Assembly (NCBI RefSeq): GCF_019052655.1 | Contig: NZ_JAHQVB010000044.1 | Span: forward strand, 1-17,849 | Reading direction: 5' to 3' | DNA from: Holdemanella porci | Lineage (GTDB): Bacteria > Bacillota_I > Bacilli_A > Erysipelotrichales > Erysipelotrichaceae | DNA length: 17,849 nt | Shown here: one piece after another, positions 7,457 to 14,808 of the stretch | How the letters are laid out: every line of letters begins with the position of its first letter | Numbering within the stretch: position 1 is the first letter of the stretch | Program-made: the position numbers and the translations under genes | Notes under the pieces: generated by a model | What the model saw: only the letters and a program-made list of their open reading frames with translations | Databases searched by the model: none | Told to the model about the DNA's origin: nothing

Positions 7457-8102
7457 TTTAATGGAAGTGATTTTTGATGCTTGTTATTTGATTTTTGACT
7501 TAATTGCCGGAATCTTATTCTTTGTATATTCGAAAGGAAATCCATTGTTCATATTATATGGTGTATTAACATTAACGTTGTGTGGTGGAGACGCATTCCA
7601 CTTGGTTCCTCGTATTAAAAGGGCTTTGTATGGTACAAATGATAAAATTAAAAGACAGCTTGGAATTGGATTGCAGGTATCTTCAATCACAATGACCGTA
7701 TTCTATATTATTTTATTGTTTATCTGGAAATTAACATTCCCAACATTACAAGCTCCACTTTGGGTTGAGGCTATGATTTGGATTTCAGCTATTATTCGTA
7801 TCGTTGTATGTTTCTTACCACAAAACAATTGGACTTCCGAAGAAGGAAATAGGAAGCTTTCTGTGATTCGTAATGCCGTGTTTGCGGTAACTGGAGTTGG
7901 TGTGATAATTCTTTATGCCATTTCAGGAAATATGTACGATTTACATATGAACCGTATGGTTGCAGCCATCATTATTTCTTTTGGGTGTTACATCCCAGTT
8001 ACATTGTGGTCTAAGACAAAACCAAAGATTGGGTTATTGATGATTCCTAAGACTTGTGCTTATATGTGGGTCATTGTGATGGGATTACAATTATTATTCT
8101 AA
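7440..8102 (+). CDS. Multi-pass membrane protein of unknown function, MarR-linked
   Basis: 220 residues with about six or seven hydrophobic segments and only short loops; no transporter signature I can name. A conserved-looking phrase CGGDAFHLVPRI lies between the second and third segments. Start ATG 7440 lies within the MarR coding region, nine bases after AAAGGA, giving a 17-base overlap. Control by the MarR regulator suggests a response to a toxic or signalling small molecule. The last 20 codons (8042-8102) are repeated at 10138-10198 beyond the next gene, with only synonymous differences, so the region downstream has been rearranged. A hairpin terminator follows. Confidence 0.75.
   Translation: MKKIPDLMEVIFDACYLIFDLIAGILFFVYSKGNPLFILYGVLTLTLCGGDAFHLVPRIKRALYGTNDKIKRQLGIGLQVSSITMTVFYIILLFIWKLTFPTLQAPLWVEAMIWISAIIRIVVCFLPQNNWTSEEGNRKLSVIRNAVFAVTGVGVIILYAISGNMYDLHMNRMVAAIIISFGCYIPVTLWSKTKPKIGLLMIPKTCAYMWVIVMGLQLLF
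8042..8102 (+). repeat. 61-bp direct repeat, left copy (3' end of the membrane-protein gene)
   Basis: Identical at 58 of 61 positions to 10138-10198. This copy forms the last 20 codons and stop of the membrane-protein gene. The three differences (A/G in a Leu codon, C/T in a Phe codon, TAA/TAG) are all silent. Confidence 0.9.
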
Positions 8103-8114
8103 TTCACAAAACTT

Positions 8115-8135
8115 GGTGCTTCATTGCACCTTTTT
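8115..8135 (+). terminator. Terminator of the MarR operon
   Basis: GGTGC (8115-8119) and GCACC (8126-8130) form a short hairpin followed by TTTTT and a further T-rich stretch. Confidence 0.65.
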
Positions 8136-8200
8136 AATTTTTTCAAAAAGAAGAATACCACTATAAGTCGATAATCTACCGAATAAAATACTGAATGAAT

Positions 8201-8229
8201 TCGACATATTTCCGAATAATGAGTATACT
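8201..8229 (+). promoter_or_regulatory. Promoter of the AAA-ATPase/nuclease gene
   Basis: TCGACA (8201-8206) and TATACT (8224-8229) are separated by 17 bases and lie just upstream of the ATG at 8257. Confidence 0.6.
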
Positions 8230-8256
8230 ATTGGTAGTAGGATTGGTGGTGTTCAC

Positions 8257-10119
8257 ATGAAAACTTGTAAAGAAATGGCTTTAATTTGGAATATTAGTGT
8301 TCGTGCAGTTTCGAATTTGTGTAAATCGGGAAGAATTCCGGGTGCTGTTAAGAATGGAAAAAATTGGGAAATTCCAGATGAAGCAACAAAACCGGTAGAT
8401 GGAAGAATTTCGTCTGGTGAATACTGTAAAAAAGGGATGAGTACAGATAGAAAGTCATTGCCTATTGGTATTTCAGACTATGTGCGTGCTCAATCGGATT
8501 ATTATTATGTGGATAAAACAATGTTAATTAAGGAGTTTTTAGATCAAAAGCCATTGGTTTCATTATTCACAAGACCAAGAAGATTTGGAAAAACATTGAA
8601 TATGGATATGCTTAGAGTGTATTTTGAAAAGGTGGATGAGGATACGTCTAAATATTTTAAAGATAAGAATATTTGGAAGTGTGGGGAAAACTATCGAATG
8701 CATCAAGGTAAATATCCTGTGATTTTTCTTACTTTTAAAGATGTAAAGTTTGATTCTTGGCAGGCCACTGTAGAGAAAATTAAATCGTTACTTCAAGAAG
8801 AATATGGAAGGCATCAAGAATTGTTGAGTAGTGGAAAAATATCGGATTATGAGAAGGCGTATTTTAATAAAATATTAAGTGCAACAGAAAATGAAGTGGA
8901 ATTGTCTTTTTCACTTGAAAAGTTATCTAAGATGCTTGCGACGCATTATGATCAAGCTCCAATTATTATTATTGATGAATATGATACTCCAATTCAGGAA
9001 GGGTATTCTAAGGATTTTTATGATGAAATCATTGGCTTTATGAGAAATTTCTTTTCTGGTGCTTTTAAGGATAATAAAAATCTTTCTTACGGCTTTTTAA
9101 CCGGAATTTTGAGAATTGCTCAAGAAAGTATTTTTAGTGGATTAAATAATTTAACTGTGAACTCAGTGATGGATGAAGCATATGATCGTTATTTCGGATT
9201 TACAAATGAAGAAGTAAGTAAAATGTTAGAGTATTATGGAGTTGCTGAAAAAGAGAGTGAACTTCAAGAATGGTATGATGGATATTTGTTTGGGAATGAA
9301 GAAATCTATAATCCGTGGTCTGTTATTAATTATATTTCGAAGGGGTGTGTTCCACAGGCATATTGGGTGAATACTGGAAAGAATGAGATTCTCGAAGATG
9401 TTTTAAAAGTGGCGAATGAGGATATAGCAGAAAAGCTTTATTCTTTGATTCGTGGGGATAAAGTTTTGGCAAGAATTGATCAAAATGTTGTTTATCGTTC
9501 ACTTACAGATGATCCAGCTAATATCTATAGTTTATTATTGGTAGCTGGGTATTTGAAAACAACGATTAAAGAATTGCAGGCGGATGGATCTTATTTGTGT
9601 CAGGTATCGATTCCCAATAAAGAGATAGCTTCCGTTTATAAAAGCGAGGTTTTGGCACATTTGATGCAGATTGGTGCAGTTTCAAGAACGACTGCAGATA
9701 AGATTGCGGAAAGTTTGTTCTTAAATGATTGTGTAAAACTAGAAAAAGCTATTTCTGAATATATGAATAAAGCAATTAGCTTTTATGATACGGCTAGTGA
9801 ATCTTTCTATCATGGATTGATTTTAGGATTGATTTCGATGATGGATAATCAGTACAAAATAAAGTCGAATAGAGAGTCTGGTAAAGGAAGATTTGATATT
9901 GGCTTAATTCCTAGAGATGATAAGTATCCTGGAATGATTATGGAACTCAAGTGGAAAAAGAATCTTGATGATCATGAATTAACGCTTTTGGCAAATGAAG
10001 CTCTTTGTCAGATTCATAGTATGGAATATGATTCTGAGATGAAGAGTGAAGGAATCAAAAAGATATTGAGATTTGGGATTGCGTTTTCTGGAAAGCGTGT
10101 TTGTGTTAAAACAAATTAG
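8257..10119 (+). CDS. AAA-ATPase with N-terminal helix-turn-helix and C-terminal PDDEXK nuclease (AAA-ATPase_like / DUF1703)
   Basis: 620 residues. About 1-45 form a small MerR/excisionase-type helix-turn-helix (CKEMALIWNISVRAVSNL, then RIPGAVKNGKNWEIP). The AAA-ATPase_like domain starts near 68 (LPIGISDYVRAQSDYYYVDK), with Walker A RPRRFGKTLN (106-115) and Walker B IIIIDEYDTP (D240, E241). The C-terminal PD-(D/E)XK nuclease shows D547 and E563-L-K565. All key residues are present, so it may be active. This family is often present in many copies in gut bacteria, with unknown function; mobile or defence roles have been suggested. No transposase or integrase is adjacent. The gene has its own promoter, and no hairpin follows it before the right-hand repeat; the repeat's terminator at 10208-10235 probably serves it. 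Confidence 0.88.
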   Translation: MKTCKEMALIWNISVRAVSNLCKSGRIPGAVKNGKNWEIPDEATKPVDGRISSGEYCKKGMSTDRKSLPIGISDYVRAQSDYYYVDKTMLIKEFLDQKPLVSLFTRPRRFGKTLNMDMLRVYFEKVDEDTSKYFKDKNIWKCGENYRMHQGKYPVIFLTFKDVKFDSWQATVEKIKSLLQEEYGRHQELLSSGKISDYEKAYFNKILSATENEVELSFSLEKLSKMLATHYDQAPIIIIDEYDTPIQEGYSKDFYDEIIGFMRNFFSGAFKDNKNLSYGFLTGILRIAQESIFSGLNNLTVNSVMDEAYDRYFGFTNEEVSKMLEYYGVAEKESELQEWYDGYLFGNEEIYNPWSVINYISKGCVPQAYWVNTGKNEILEDVLKVANEDIAEKLYSLIRGDKVLARIDQNVVYRSLTDDPANIYSLLLVAGYLKTTIKELQADGSYLCQVSIPNKEIASVYKSEVLAHLMQIGAVSRTTADKIAESLFLNDCVKLEKAISEYMNKAISFYDTASESFYHGLILGLISMMDNQYKIKSNRESGKGRFDIGLIPRDDKYPGMIMELKWKKNLDDHELTLLANEALCQIHSMEYDSEMKSEGIKKILRFGIAFSGKRVCVKTN

Positions 10120-10137
10120 AATAGTAGTTTTATTTAA

Positions 10138-10198
10138 GATTCCTAAGACTTGTGCTTATATGTGGGTCATTGTGATGGGATTGCAATTATTATTTTAG
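10138..10198 (+). repeat. 61-bp direct repeat, right copy (orphan gene 3' end)
   Basis: This copy of the last 20 codons of the membrane-protein gene has no upstream coding region and ends in TAG. It matches 8042-8102 with three silent differences, so it diverged while part of a working gene, probably in another strain, before being brought together with the first copy. Confidence 0.9.
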
Positions 10199-10207
10199 AA
10201 TTTCTTC

Positions 10208-10235
10208 AAGAGAACGCCTACTCGACGTTCTCTTT
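10208..10235 (+). terminator. Terminator after the right-hand repeat
   Basis: AAGAGAACG (10208-10216) pairs perfectly with CGTTCTCTT (10226-10234). It stands where a terminator would follow the repeated gene end, and differs from the terminator after the left copy. Confidence 0.65.
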
Positions 10236-10301
10236 CTATATGAATTTTAGAGTATCTAATTCAATGAAAATAAGACGTTTTAGATGAAATAGGAACAATC
10301 G

Positions 10302-10465
10302 CAACAAATTTATTGGAATTAATAATGCTTTCACATTGAAGTTTTATAATTGAAACTGGCTACTGGATGTGATTGGTGGTTACCTCTTGTCAAGGAGTTT
10401 TGAAGCCTTGAATCTTGAATTCCAGGTAAGTAGATCCTTCTATTTTTTTTACAGGAGGAAAGCTT
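10302..10465 (+). promoter_or_regulatory. Conserved leader and promoter of peptide locus 2
   Basis: Closely matches the reverse complement of 140-303. It holds TATAAT at 10345-10350, the best -10 candidate, giving a leader of about 110 bases before the peptide start. The stretch from about 10360 to 10440 is almost unchanged between copies although it is not translated. Confidence 0.55.
10435..10459 (+). promoter_or_regulatory. Hairpin sequestering the Shine-Dalgarno sequence (copy 2)
   Basis: TCCTTCT (10435-10441) pairs with AGGAGGA (10453-10459); the 11-base loop is A, eight T, AC. Same stem as copy 1 with a loop one base longer. Confidence 0.55.
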
Positions 10466-10567
10466 ATGTATATATATCTACATATTGATGTTGCCATGTA
10501 TTTAATGGCCATAGTAGAAATACTTAGAATCACATTATTGATTATAGAAAAATGTAAAAGACACTAG
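10466..10567 (+). CDS. 33-residue hydrophobic peptide, type I toxin-like (copy 2)
   Basis: Encodes MYIYLHIDVAMYLMAIVEIL followed by a hydrophobic run and a basic end KCKRH, 33 residues like copy 1. Differences from copy 1 are few and mostly conservative (Cys/Tyr, Phe/Met, Lys/Arg, Val/Ile), which suggests selection on the protein. AGGAGG at 10453-10458 is ideally spaced. The frame is closed shortly upstream, confirming the short start for both copies. A 12-bp hairpin includes the stop codon. It is oriented opposite to copy 1, about 10.3 kb away. Probably a membrane peptide of a type I toxin-antitoxin pair; function is inferred from architecture only. Confidence 0.7.
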   Translation: MYIYLHIDVAMYLMAIVEILRITLLIIEKCKRH

Positions 10568-10600
10568 TTCACGTAAGCACAACGAATTACTAGTGTCTTT
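10557..10600. terminator. 12-bp hairpin over the stop codon of peptide 2
   Basis: AAAGACACTAGT (10557-10568) pairs perfectly with ACTAGTGTCTTT (10589-10600) around a 20-base loop. Little T follows on the plus strand; on the minus strand the stem continues into TTTTACATTTTT, so it could end a convergent antisense RNA. Confidence 0.65.
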
Positions 10601-10689
10601 ACATTAGAATAATTCAGAGTGACCACTGTATCTAGTGCTTTTCTTGTATGTGTATTAAATGATTGCTGGTAATAATTTATCAAAAAGTA

Positions 10690-10719
10690 TTGACAACGCT
10701 TACAGATGAATGTTAACAT
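10690..10719 (+). promoter_or_regulatory. PTS operon promoter with an overlapping CcpA cre site
   Basis: TTGACA (10690-10695) precedes TTAACA/TAACAT (10713-10719) by 17-18 bases. TGACAACGCTTACA (10691-10704) fits the cre consensus TGWAANCGNTNWCA at 13 of 14 positions and overlaps the -35, so CcpA binding would block transcription when preferred sugars are present. Confidence 0.65.
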
Positions 10720-10720
10720 A

Positions 10721-10816
10721 TGCCTGCAAATAAAAAGACATGTAACTGGTAATGCAGGCAGGATCTAATAAATTGCTTTGAATTTTTCAAGGTGTTTATG
10801 GGATTCTGCCTTTTTT
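10721..10816 (+). promoter_or_regulatory. RAT-type antiterminator and terminator leader
   Basis: GGCAGGATC (10757-10765) pairs with GATTCTGCC (10802-10810), one mismatch, followed by six T: an intrinsic terminator. Overlapping its 5' arm is a segment (about 10737-10765) containing GTAACTGGTAATGCAGGCAG, which closely resembles the ribonucleic antiterminator bound by BglG/LicT/SacY-type proteins. TGCCTGC (10721-10727) can also pair with GCAGGCA (10754-10760). Folding of either upstream hairpin would prevent the terminator. This matches control of a beta-glucoside/sucrose-type PTS gene, which is what starts at 10864. No antiterminator gene is in the window. Confidence 0.7.
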
Positions 10817-10863
10817 GCACTTTGAATGGCCATTCTTAAATAGATGATAGGAGAAAACAATTT

Positions 10864-11277
10864 ATGGATTACAAAAAAATTGCAAATGAGATTTTAGATT
10901 TAATTGGTGGTTCGAAGAATGTTGCGACTTTGGAACATTGTTCAACAAGATTGAGATTTAGTTTGGTTGACAAGAGTGTTGTTGATGTAGAAAAAATCAA
11001 GAAAATCAAGGGTGTTATGGGCGTTGTGGATGGAAGTCAATTTCAGATTGTGATTGGAAACAACGTTGTTGAAGTGTATGATATATTATTGAAGATTTGT
11101 CCTTTAAGTGGAAATCAAGGTATTGAAGCTAAAAAGGATGATCGTAAATGGGGTGCGAAATTATTAGAATTTATCATTAGTGTATTTCAACCACTAGTTC
11201 CTGCTATTGCGGGTGCTGGTGTATTAAAGTCCGTTTTATTATTGCTTTCGATGTTTGGTTTGTTGAAAAATGTTTAA
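10864..11277 (+). pseudogene. Beta-glucoside-type PTS EIIBC, truncated after the first EIIC residues
   Basis: Residues 1-80 are a glucose-superfamily EIIB domain with the phosphorylated cysteine in LEHCSTRLRF (C26) and the following IKGVMGVV/QFQIVIGN segment. Residues from about 100 begin a matching EIIC (FISVFQPLVPAIAGAGVLKS), but the sequence stops after about 35 residues of it where several hundred are expected. The frame ends at TAA 11275-11277, immediately at the start of a mannose-family EIIC remnant. The promoter, cre site and RAT leader upstream belong with this gene. It cannot be a working permease; the EIIB domain might still fold. A deletion joining two PTS gene clusters explains it best. 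Confidence 0.82.
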
Positions 11278-11999
11278 CTACACCAATGGTATTTAGACCA
11301 CTTGTTGTTGGTACATTAGTGGGTATTGCTCTTGGAGATCCAGTAATGGGTGCTAAATGTGGTGCTGCTCTAGAAGTAGTATTTATGGGAGCTATTCAGA
11401 TTGGCGCGGCTGTACCACCTGATGCAATGTTAGGTGCTGGTATTGGTACTGCGTTGGCTATTATTACAGGAAAAGGACCAGAAGTTGCCTTTACATTAGG
11501 ATTCCCTATTGCCGTATTTGGTCAATCCATTAAAATCGTTTGCTTTATCGTTCGTTCATGGTATATGGGCTTGGCATGTAAATATGCTAGAGAAGTTCAA
11601 GTTGGTAAAATGCATGCTTTGAACTGGTTTGGTTTAATTTTACAATGTACTATTTATGGATTAGTAGGTTTCTGTACAATTTACTTCGGATCATCTGTTG
11701 TTGAAAACGTATTAAATAATATTCCTGAAGTAGTTATGAAGTCTTTAGAAGTTGCTGGTGGATTATTACCAGCCGTTGGATTCGCTTTATTGTTACAACC
11801 TATGATGACTTCAAAGAACTCATTATACTTCTTCTTAGGATTCATTATGGTTGCATTCGCATCTCAAAGTGTATTAGCTGTTACTGCTTTCGGTGTTGTA
11901 GTTGCGTTTATCGTAGTATTTGAAATTGGACACGGTAAATCTAACGATATGAGTGATGAAGTAGAAGATAAAGAATTGGAGGCGCTTTTCGATGAGTAA
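11274..11999 (+). pseudogene. Mannose/sorbose-family PTS EIIC, missing its N-terminus
   Basis: The frame reads LTTPMVFRPLVVGTLVGIAL, then GDPVMGAKCGAALEVVFMGA and PPDAMLGAGIGTALAIITGK, all typical of EIIC of the mannose family (EII-Sor). It runs to the normal C-terminus. The first about 30 residues, including the first membrane segment, are absent and replaced out of frame by the EIIBC fragment. ATG at 11286 has no ribosome site. The stop overlaps the EIID start by 8 bases, the normal arrangement in these operons. Genes for mannose-type EIIA and EIIB, usually upstream, are missing and may have been lost in the same deletion. Around 237-242 codons remain. Confidence 0.8.
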
Positions 12000-12825
12000 T
12001 TTCACAGATAAAATTAAGCAAATTTCACCAGCAGAAAAGAAGATGCTTAAAAATATGTTTAAGGCTTCTTTCGTGATGGAACATTCATATAACTATGAAA
12101 GACAACAAGGTCTAGGTTTCTCTTTGGGAATGTGGCCTGCAATCCGAGAAATTTATGATAATAAAGAAGATCAAGGGGATGCATTAGAAAGACATTTAGC
12201 TGTATTCAATGCAACTCCACATATTGAAACATTAATTATGGGTATTGCTGCTGCAATGGAAAAAGAAGCTAGTATTAACCCTGATTTCGATAAGGGTTCA
12301 ATCAATGCCGTAAAAGTTGCTTTAATGGGTCCATTAAGTGGAATTGGAGATTCAATTTTCTGGGGTAGTTTACGTGTCGTAGCTGCAGGTATTGGTTTAT
12401 CATTATGCCAGGCTGGAAATCCATTAGGAGCATTAGTATTCTTGTTAGTTTATAATATTCCACACTTAATCATTAAATACTGTTGTACATTTGCAGGATA
12501 TGCATTCGGTACAGATTTAATGGGAAATATCCAGGGTAGTGGTGTATTGGATAAAATCACAAAAGCTGCAACAATTGTTGGTTTAATGGTTATTGGTGCA
12601 ATGACTGCAAGTATGGTTGCATTGTCACTTACTGGAACATTCACAGTATCTGGAAATGAATTCGTTATCCAAGACTACATTGATCAAATGTTCCCAATGT
12701 TATTGCCATTACTATATACATTGTTAATGTTCTACTTATTACAAGTTAAGAAAATGAAAGCAACTACTTTATTGTTACTTTCAATCGTAATCTCATTCGT
12801 ATTAGTTGTTTGTGGCTTGATTTAG
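11992..12825 (+). CDS. Mannose-family PTS EIID component
   Basis: 277 residues, normal full length. It shows the EIID hallmarks: an N-terminal cytoplasmic part with MLKNMFKASFVMEHSYNYER and QGLGFSLGMWPAIREIYD, the segment KVALMGPLSGIGDSIFWGSL, and a hydrophobic C-terminal half ending at the membrane. EIID and EIIC together form the membrane channel for the sugar. Ribosome site GGAGG ends nine bases before the ATG, inside the EIIC coding sequence. The partner EIIC lacks its N-terminus and no mannose-type EIIA/EIIB is encoded here, so this intact gene may have no working complex unless partners come from elsewhere. With the SIS deglycase downstream it resembles glucoselysine/fructosamine PTS operons (Gfr type). 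Confidence 0.9.
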   Translation: MSNFTDKIKQISPAEKKMLKNMFKASFVMEHSYNYERQQGLGFSLGMWPAIREIYDNKEDQGDALERHLAVFNATPHIETLIMGIAAAMEKEASINPDFDKGSINAVKVALMGPLSGIGDSIFWGSLRVVAAGIGLSLCQAGNPLGALVFLLVYNIPHLIIKYCCTFAGYAFGTDLMGNIQGSGVLDKITKAATIVGLMVIGAMTASMVALSLTGTFTVSGNEFVIQDYIDQMFPMLLPLLYTLLMFYLLQVKKMKATTLLLLSIVISFVLVVCGLI

Positions 12826-12837
12826 TAGGTATTGAAT

Positions 12838-13863
12838 ATGTCATTTTTAGACTGTATCAAACGAATTCCACAATTAAATAGGGAAATCGTAGCGAATTAT
12901 CCTAAACAATTTGAATGCTTATCCCAATGTAAGGGTAAGATTGAAAAGATTGTATTTGTTGCGAGTGGATCATCTTACAATTCAGCGTCTGTCGCAAAAT
13001 ATTTTATTGAAAATCAATGTGAATTAGAAGTGGATGTTATTTATCCAAATGTATTTAGTCAGCAAAAGACGCATAAAAAGAGTGATACAATTCTATATGT
13101 ATTTATTTCTCAAACGGGAGCTACAAGACAAGTCTATGACGATGTAATGGATCTACAGGAAAAAGGATATATGGTTGCATCGATCATTGGTGATTTAGAA
13201 TCTCCAATTGCGAAAGTTAGCAAGAATCCTATTGATATGGGATGTAAACACGAAGAATACAAATATAGAACGATTGGTGTTTCAACAAGTATTGTTGCAT
13301 GCTGGTTATTAGGATGCTATTTATCCGATTTCCAAGATATGGATACTTTACTAGCTGTTAATAGTCAATTGGATGGTATTGTAGAACAAGCTCTAGTTTG
13401 GTATGAGAATCATAAATTTGATTTAATGAAAAGAAATGTAGCTTTATTTACTGGATCATATAGTTTATGGCCAATTAGTGTTGAAGCGGATATTAAGTTT
13501 ATGGAAATGATTCCTTACTTAACAAAAACATATGAGTTAGAAGAATTTGTTCATGGACCTCAAAATGAGTTTAATAACAACGAATTGTTCTTTGTTGCTT
13601 CAAAGAAAGGGTTTGAAGACAATAAGACAGAAGCCATTTCTAAATTCTTGAAAAATGAAATTGGATGTTGTTATATGGTGGGTGACATCACACTTGATGA
13701 AAATGACTTTAAATTCGAATGTGATGAACCATACTTCTATGAATTGAAACACTTATGTTTCTACCAAGTTATTGCTTATATGTTGGCAAATGATCATGGA
13801 AGAGATTTGAAACAAGGTTTAAATACACAATTAACAAACTATTTTAATAAGACTATGCAATAA
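12838..13863 (+). CDS. SIS-domain sugar-phosphate deglycase/isomerase (FrlB/GfrE/GfrF-like)
   Basis: About 341 residues with two SIS domains. The first holds FVASGSSYNSASVAKYF and FISQTGATRQVYDDV, the phosphate-binding loops; the second holds YELEEFVHGPQNEF with the Glu and His expected at the active site of fructosamine-6-phosphate deglycases and glucosamine-type isomerases. ATG 12838 is preferred to the upstream in-frame TTG at 12832 because the AGG at 12827-12829 is well spaced only for the ATG. It lies 12 bases after EIID and ends at a strong terminator, so it is the last gene of the PTS operon, where it would cleave the sugar-amine phosphate imported by the PTS. The exact substrate is inferred. 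This copy is intact, unlike 5830-6858. Confidence 0.85.
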   Translation: MSFLDCIKRIPQLNREIVANYPKQFECLSQCKGKIEKIVFVASGSSYNSASVAKYFIENQCELEVDVIYPNVFSQQKTHKKSDTILYVFISQTGATRQVYDDVMDLQEKGYMVASIIGDLESPIAKVSKNPIDMGCKHEEYKYRTIGVSTSIVACWLLGCYLSDFQDMDTLLAVNSQLDGIVEQALVWYENHKFDLMKRNVALFTGSYSLWPISVEADIKFMEMIPYLTKTYELEEFVHGPQNEFNNNELFFVASKKGFEDNKTEAISKFLKNEIGCCYMVGDITLDENDFKFECDEPYFYELKHLCFYQVIAYMLANDHGRDLKQGLNTQLTNYFNKTMQ

Positions 13864-13898
13864 TCTTAGAAGGGTTTGTTGAGTGAATTAGTAAGAAA

Positions 13899-13927
13899 AA
13901 CAATTGCATAGCGCAGTTGTTTTTTTT
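13899..13927 (+). terminator. Terminator of the PTS operon
   Basis: AACAATTGC (13899-13907) and GCAGTTGTT (13913-13921) form a 9-bp stem with a 5-base loop, then a run of T to 13927. Confidence 0.9.
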
Positions 13928-13954
13928 GTGTTATGGAAATGGGAGTAGTTGATT

Positions 13955-14803
13955 ATGAAAAAAGGGTATATTTATACGGCATTAAGTGCCATTATATTTG
14001 GTTTGATGCCATTATTAACGAAGATCATTATCGCAAGAGGAGCAACATCACTGACAATTGCTTTCTTTAGAGTGTTCTATGTAACCATAGTATTGTTCTT
14101 TGTTTTGAAAATAAAGAAGATTGATTTGTACTTAGAAAAAAGGGACTTACTATCTGCAATACTTACTTCAATATTTGGCTCTGGACTAACAATCATCATT
14201 TTAAATGAAAGCTATAATTATGTAGATACAGGAATCGCAACAAGCCTTCATTTCTTATATCCATTGTTTGTAGCTGTATTATGTTGTTTCTTTTATGGGG
14301 AGAAAATAAAAAAGAAACAAATACTATCACTATCATTTGCGTTAGTAGGTATCATTTGTTTCATGAGTAAAGGCGATGGTAGTTTGTTTGGATATTTTTT
14401 AGCCATCACATCCGGATTAACGTATGCTTTTTACTTGGTTAAAATGGATAAAACGGGATTAGTGAAAATGAACGCTTTAAAGCTATCCTTCTATTTAGCA
14501 CTATTTACTACAATAGAAATCTTTACAATGAATCTGTTTATGCAAGACGTTGTATTTAAAATGGATGCGATTGCCTATGGCCTATTATTAGTGCTCGCTT
14601 TATCCTCATCCTTTTTAGCAACTGTTTTACTACAAAAAGGCGTACTATTATTAGGAAGTACAAGAGCTAGCTTCATATGTTTATTAGAACCAGTAACCTC
14701 CATGATCGTGGGAATCTTATGGTTGAATGAAGCACTCACATTCAATAAAGGTTTAGGAGGCTTGGCAATCATCATTTCATTAATTATTTTCTTAAAAGAA
14801 TAA
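13955..14803 (+). CDS. EamA-family DMT transporter
   Basis: About 282 residues made of two repeated five-helix halves, ten membrane segments, as in the drug/metabolite transporter superfamily. The first EamA half begins GYIYTALSAIIFGLMPLLTK; the second half has SGLTYAFYLVKMDK and ends with the typical LEPVTSMIVGILWLNEALT phrase followed by a final helix. These proteins export amino acids, metabolites or drugs; the substrate cannot be told. ATG 13955 is chosen over TTG 13949, since GGGAG lies nine bases upstream of the ATG. The gene stands alone between two hairpin terminators. Confidence 0.9.
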   Translation: MKKGYIYTALSAIIFGLMPLLTKIIIARGATSLTIAFFRVFYVTIVLFFVLKIKKIDLYLEKRDLLSAILTSIFGSGLTIIILNESYNYVDTGIATSLHFLYPLFVAVLCCFFYGEKIKKKQILSLSFALVGIICFMSKGDGSLFGYFLAITSGLTYAFYLVKMDKTGLVKMNALKLSFYLALFTTIEIFTMNLFMQDVVFKMDAIAYGLLLVLALSSSFLATVLLQKGVLLLGSTRASFICLLEPVTSMIVGILWLNEALTFNKGLGGLAIIISLIIFLKE

Positions 14804-14808
14804 ACAAG

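Noticed and set aside
10423..10454. Intron-like signals (CAGGTAAGT, then a T tract and ACAG) in the peptide leaders
   Set aside because: This mimics eukaryotic splice sites only by chance. The genome is bacterial, the segment is explained by the ribosome-site hairpin, and no coding sequence would be joined.
11260..11290. Programmed frameshift joining EIIBC to EIIC
   Set aside because: The two parts belong to different PTS superfamilies and each lacks residues at the join, so shifting frame would not make a functional permease.
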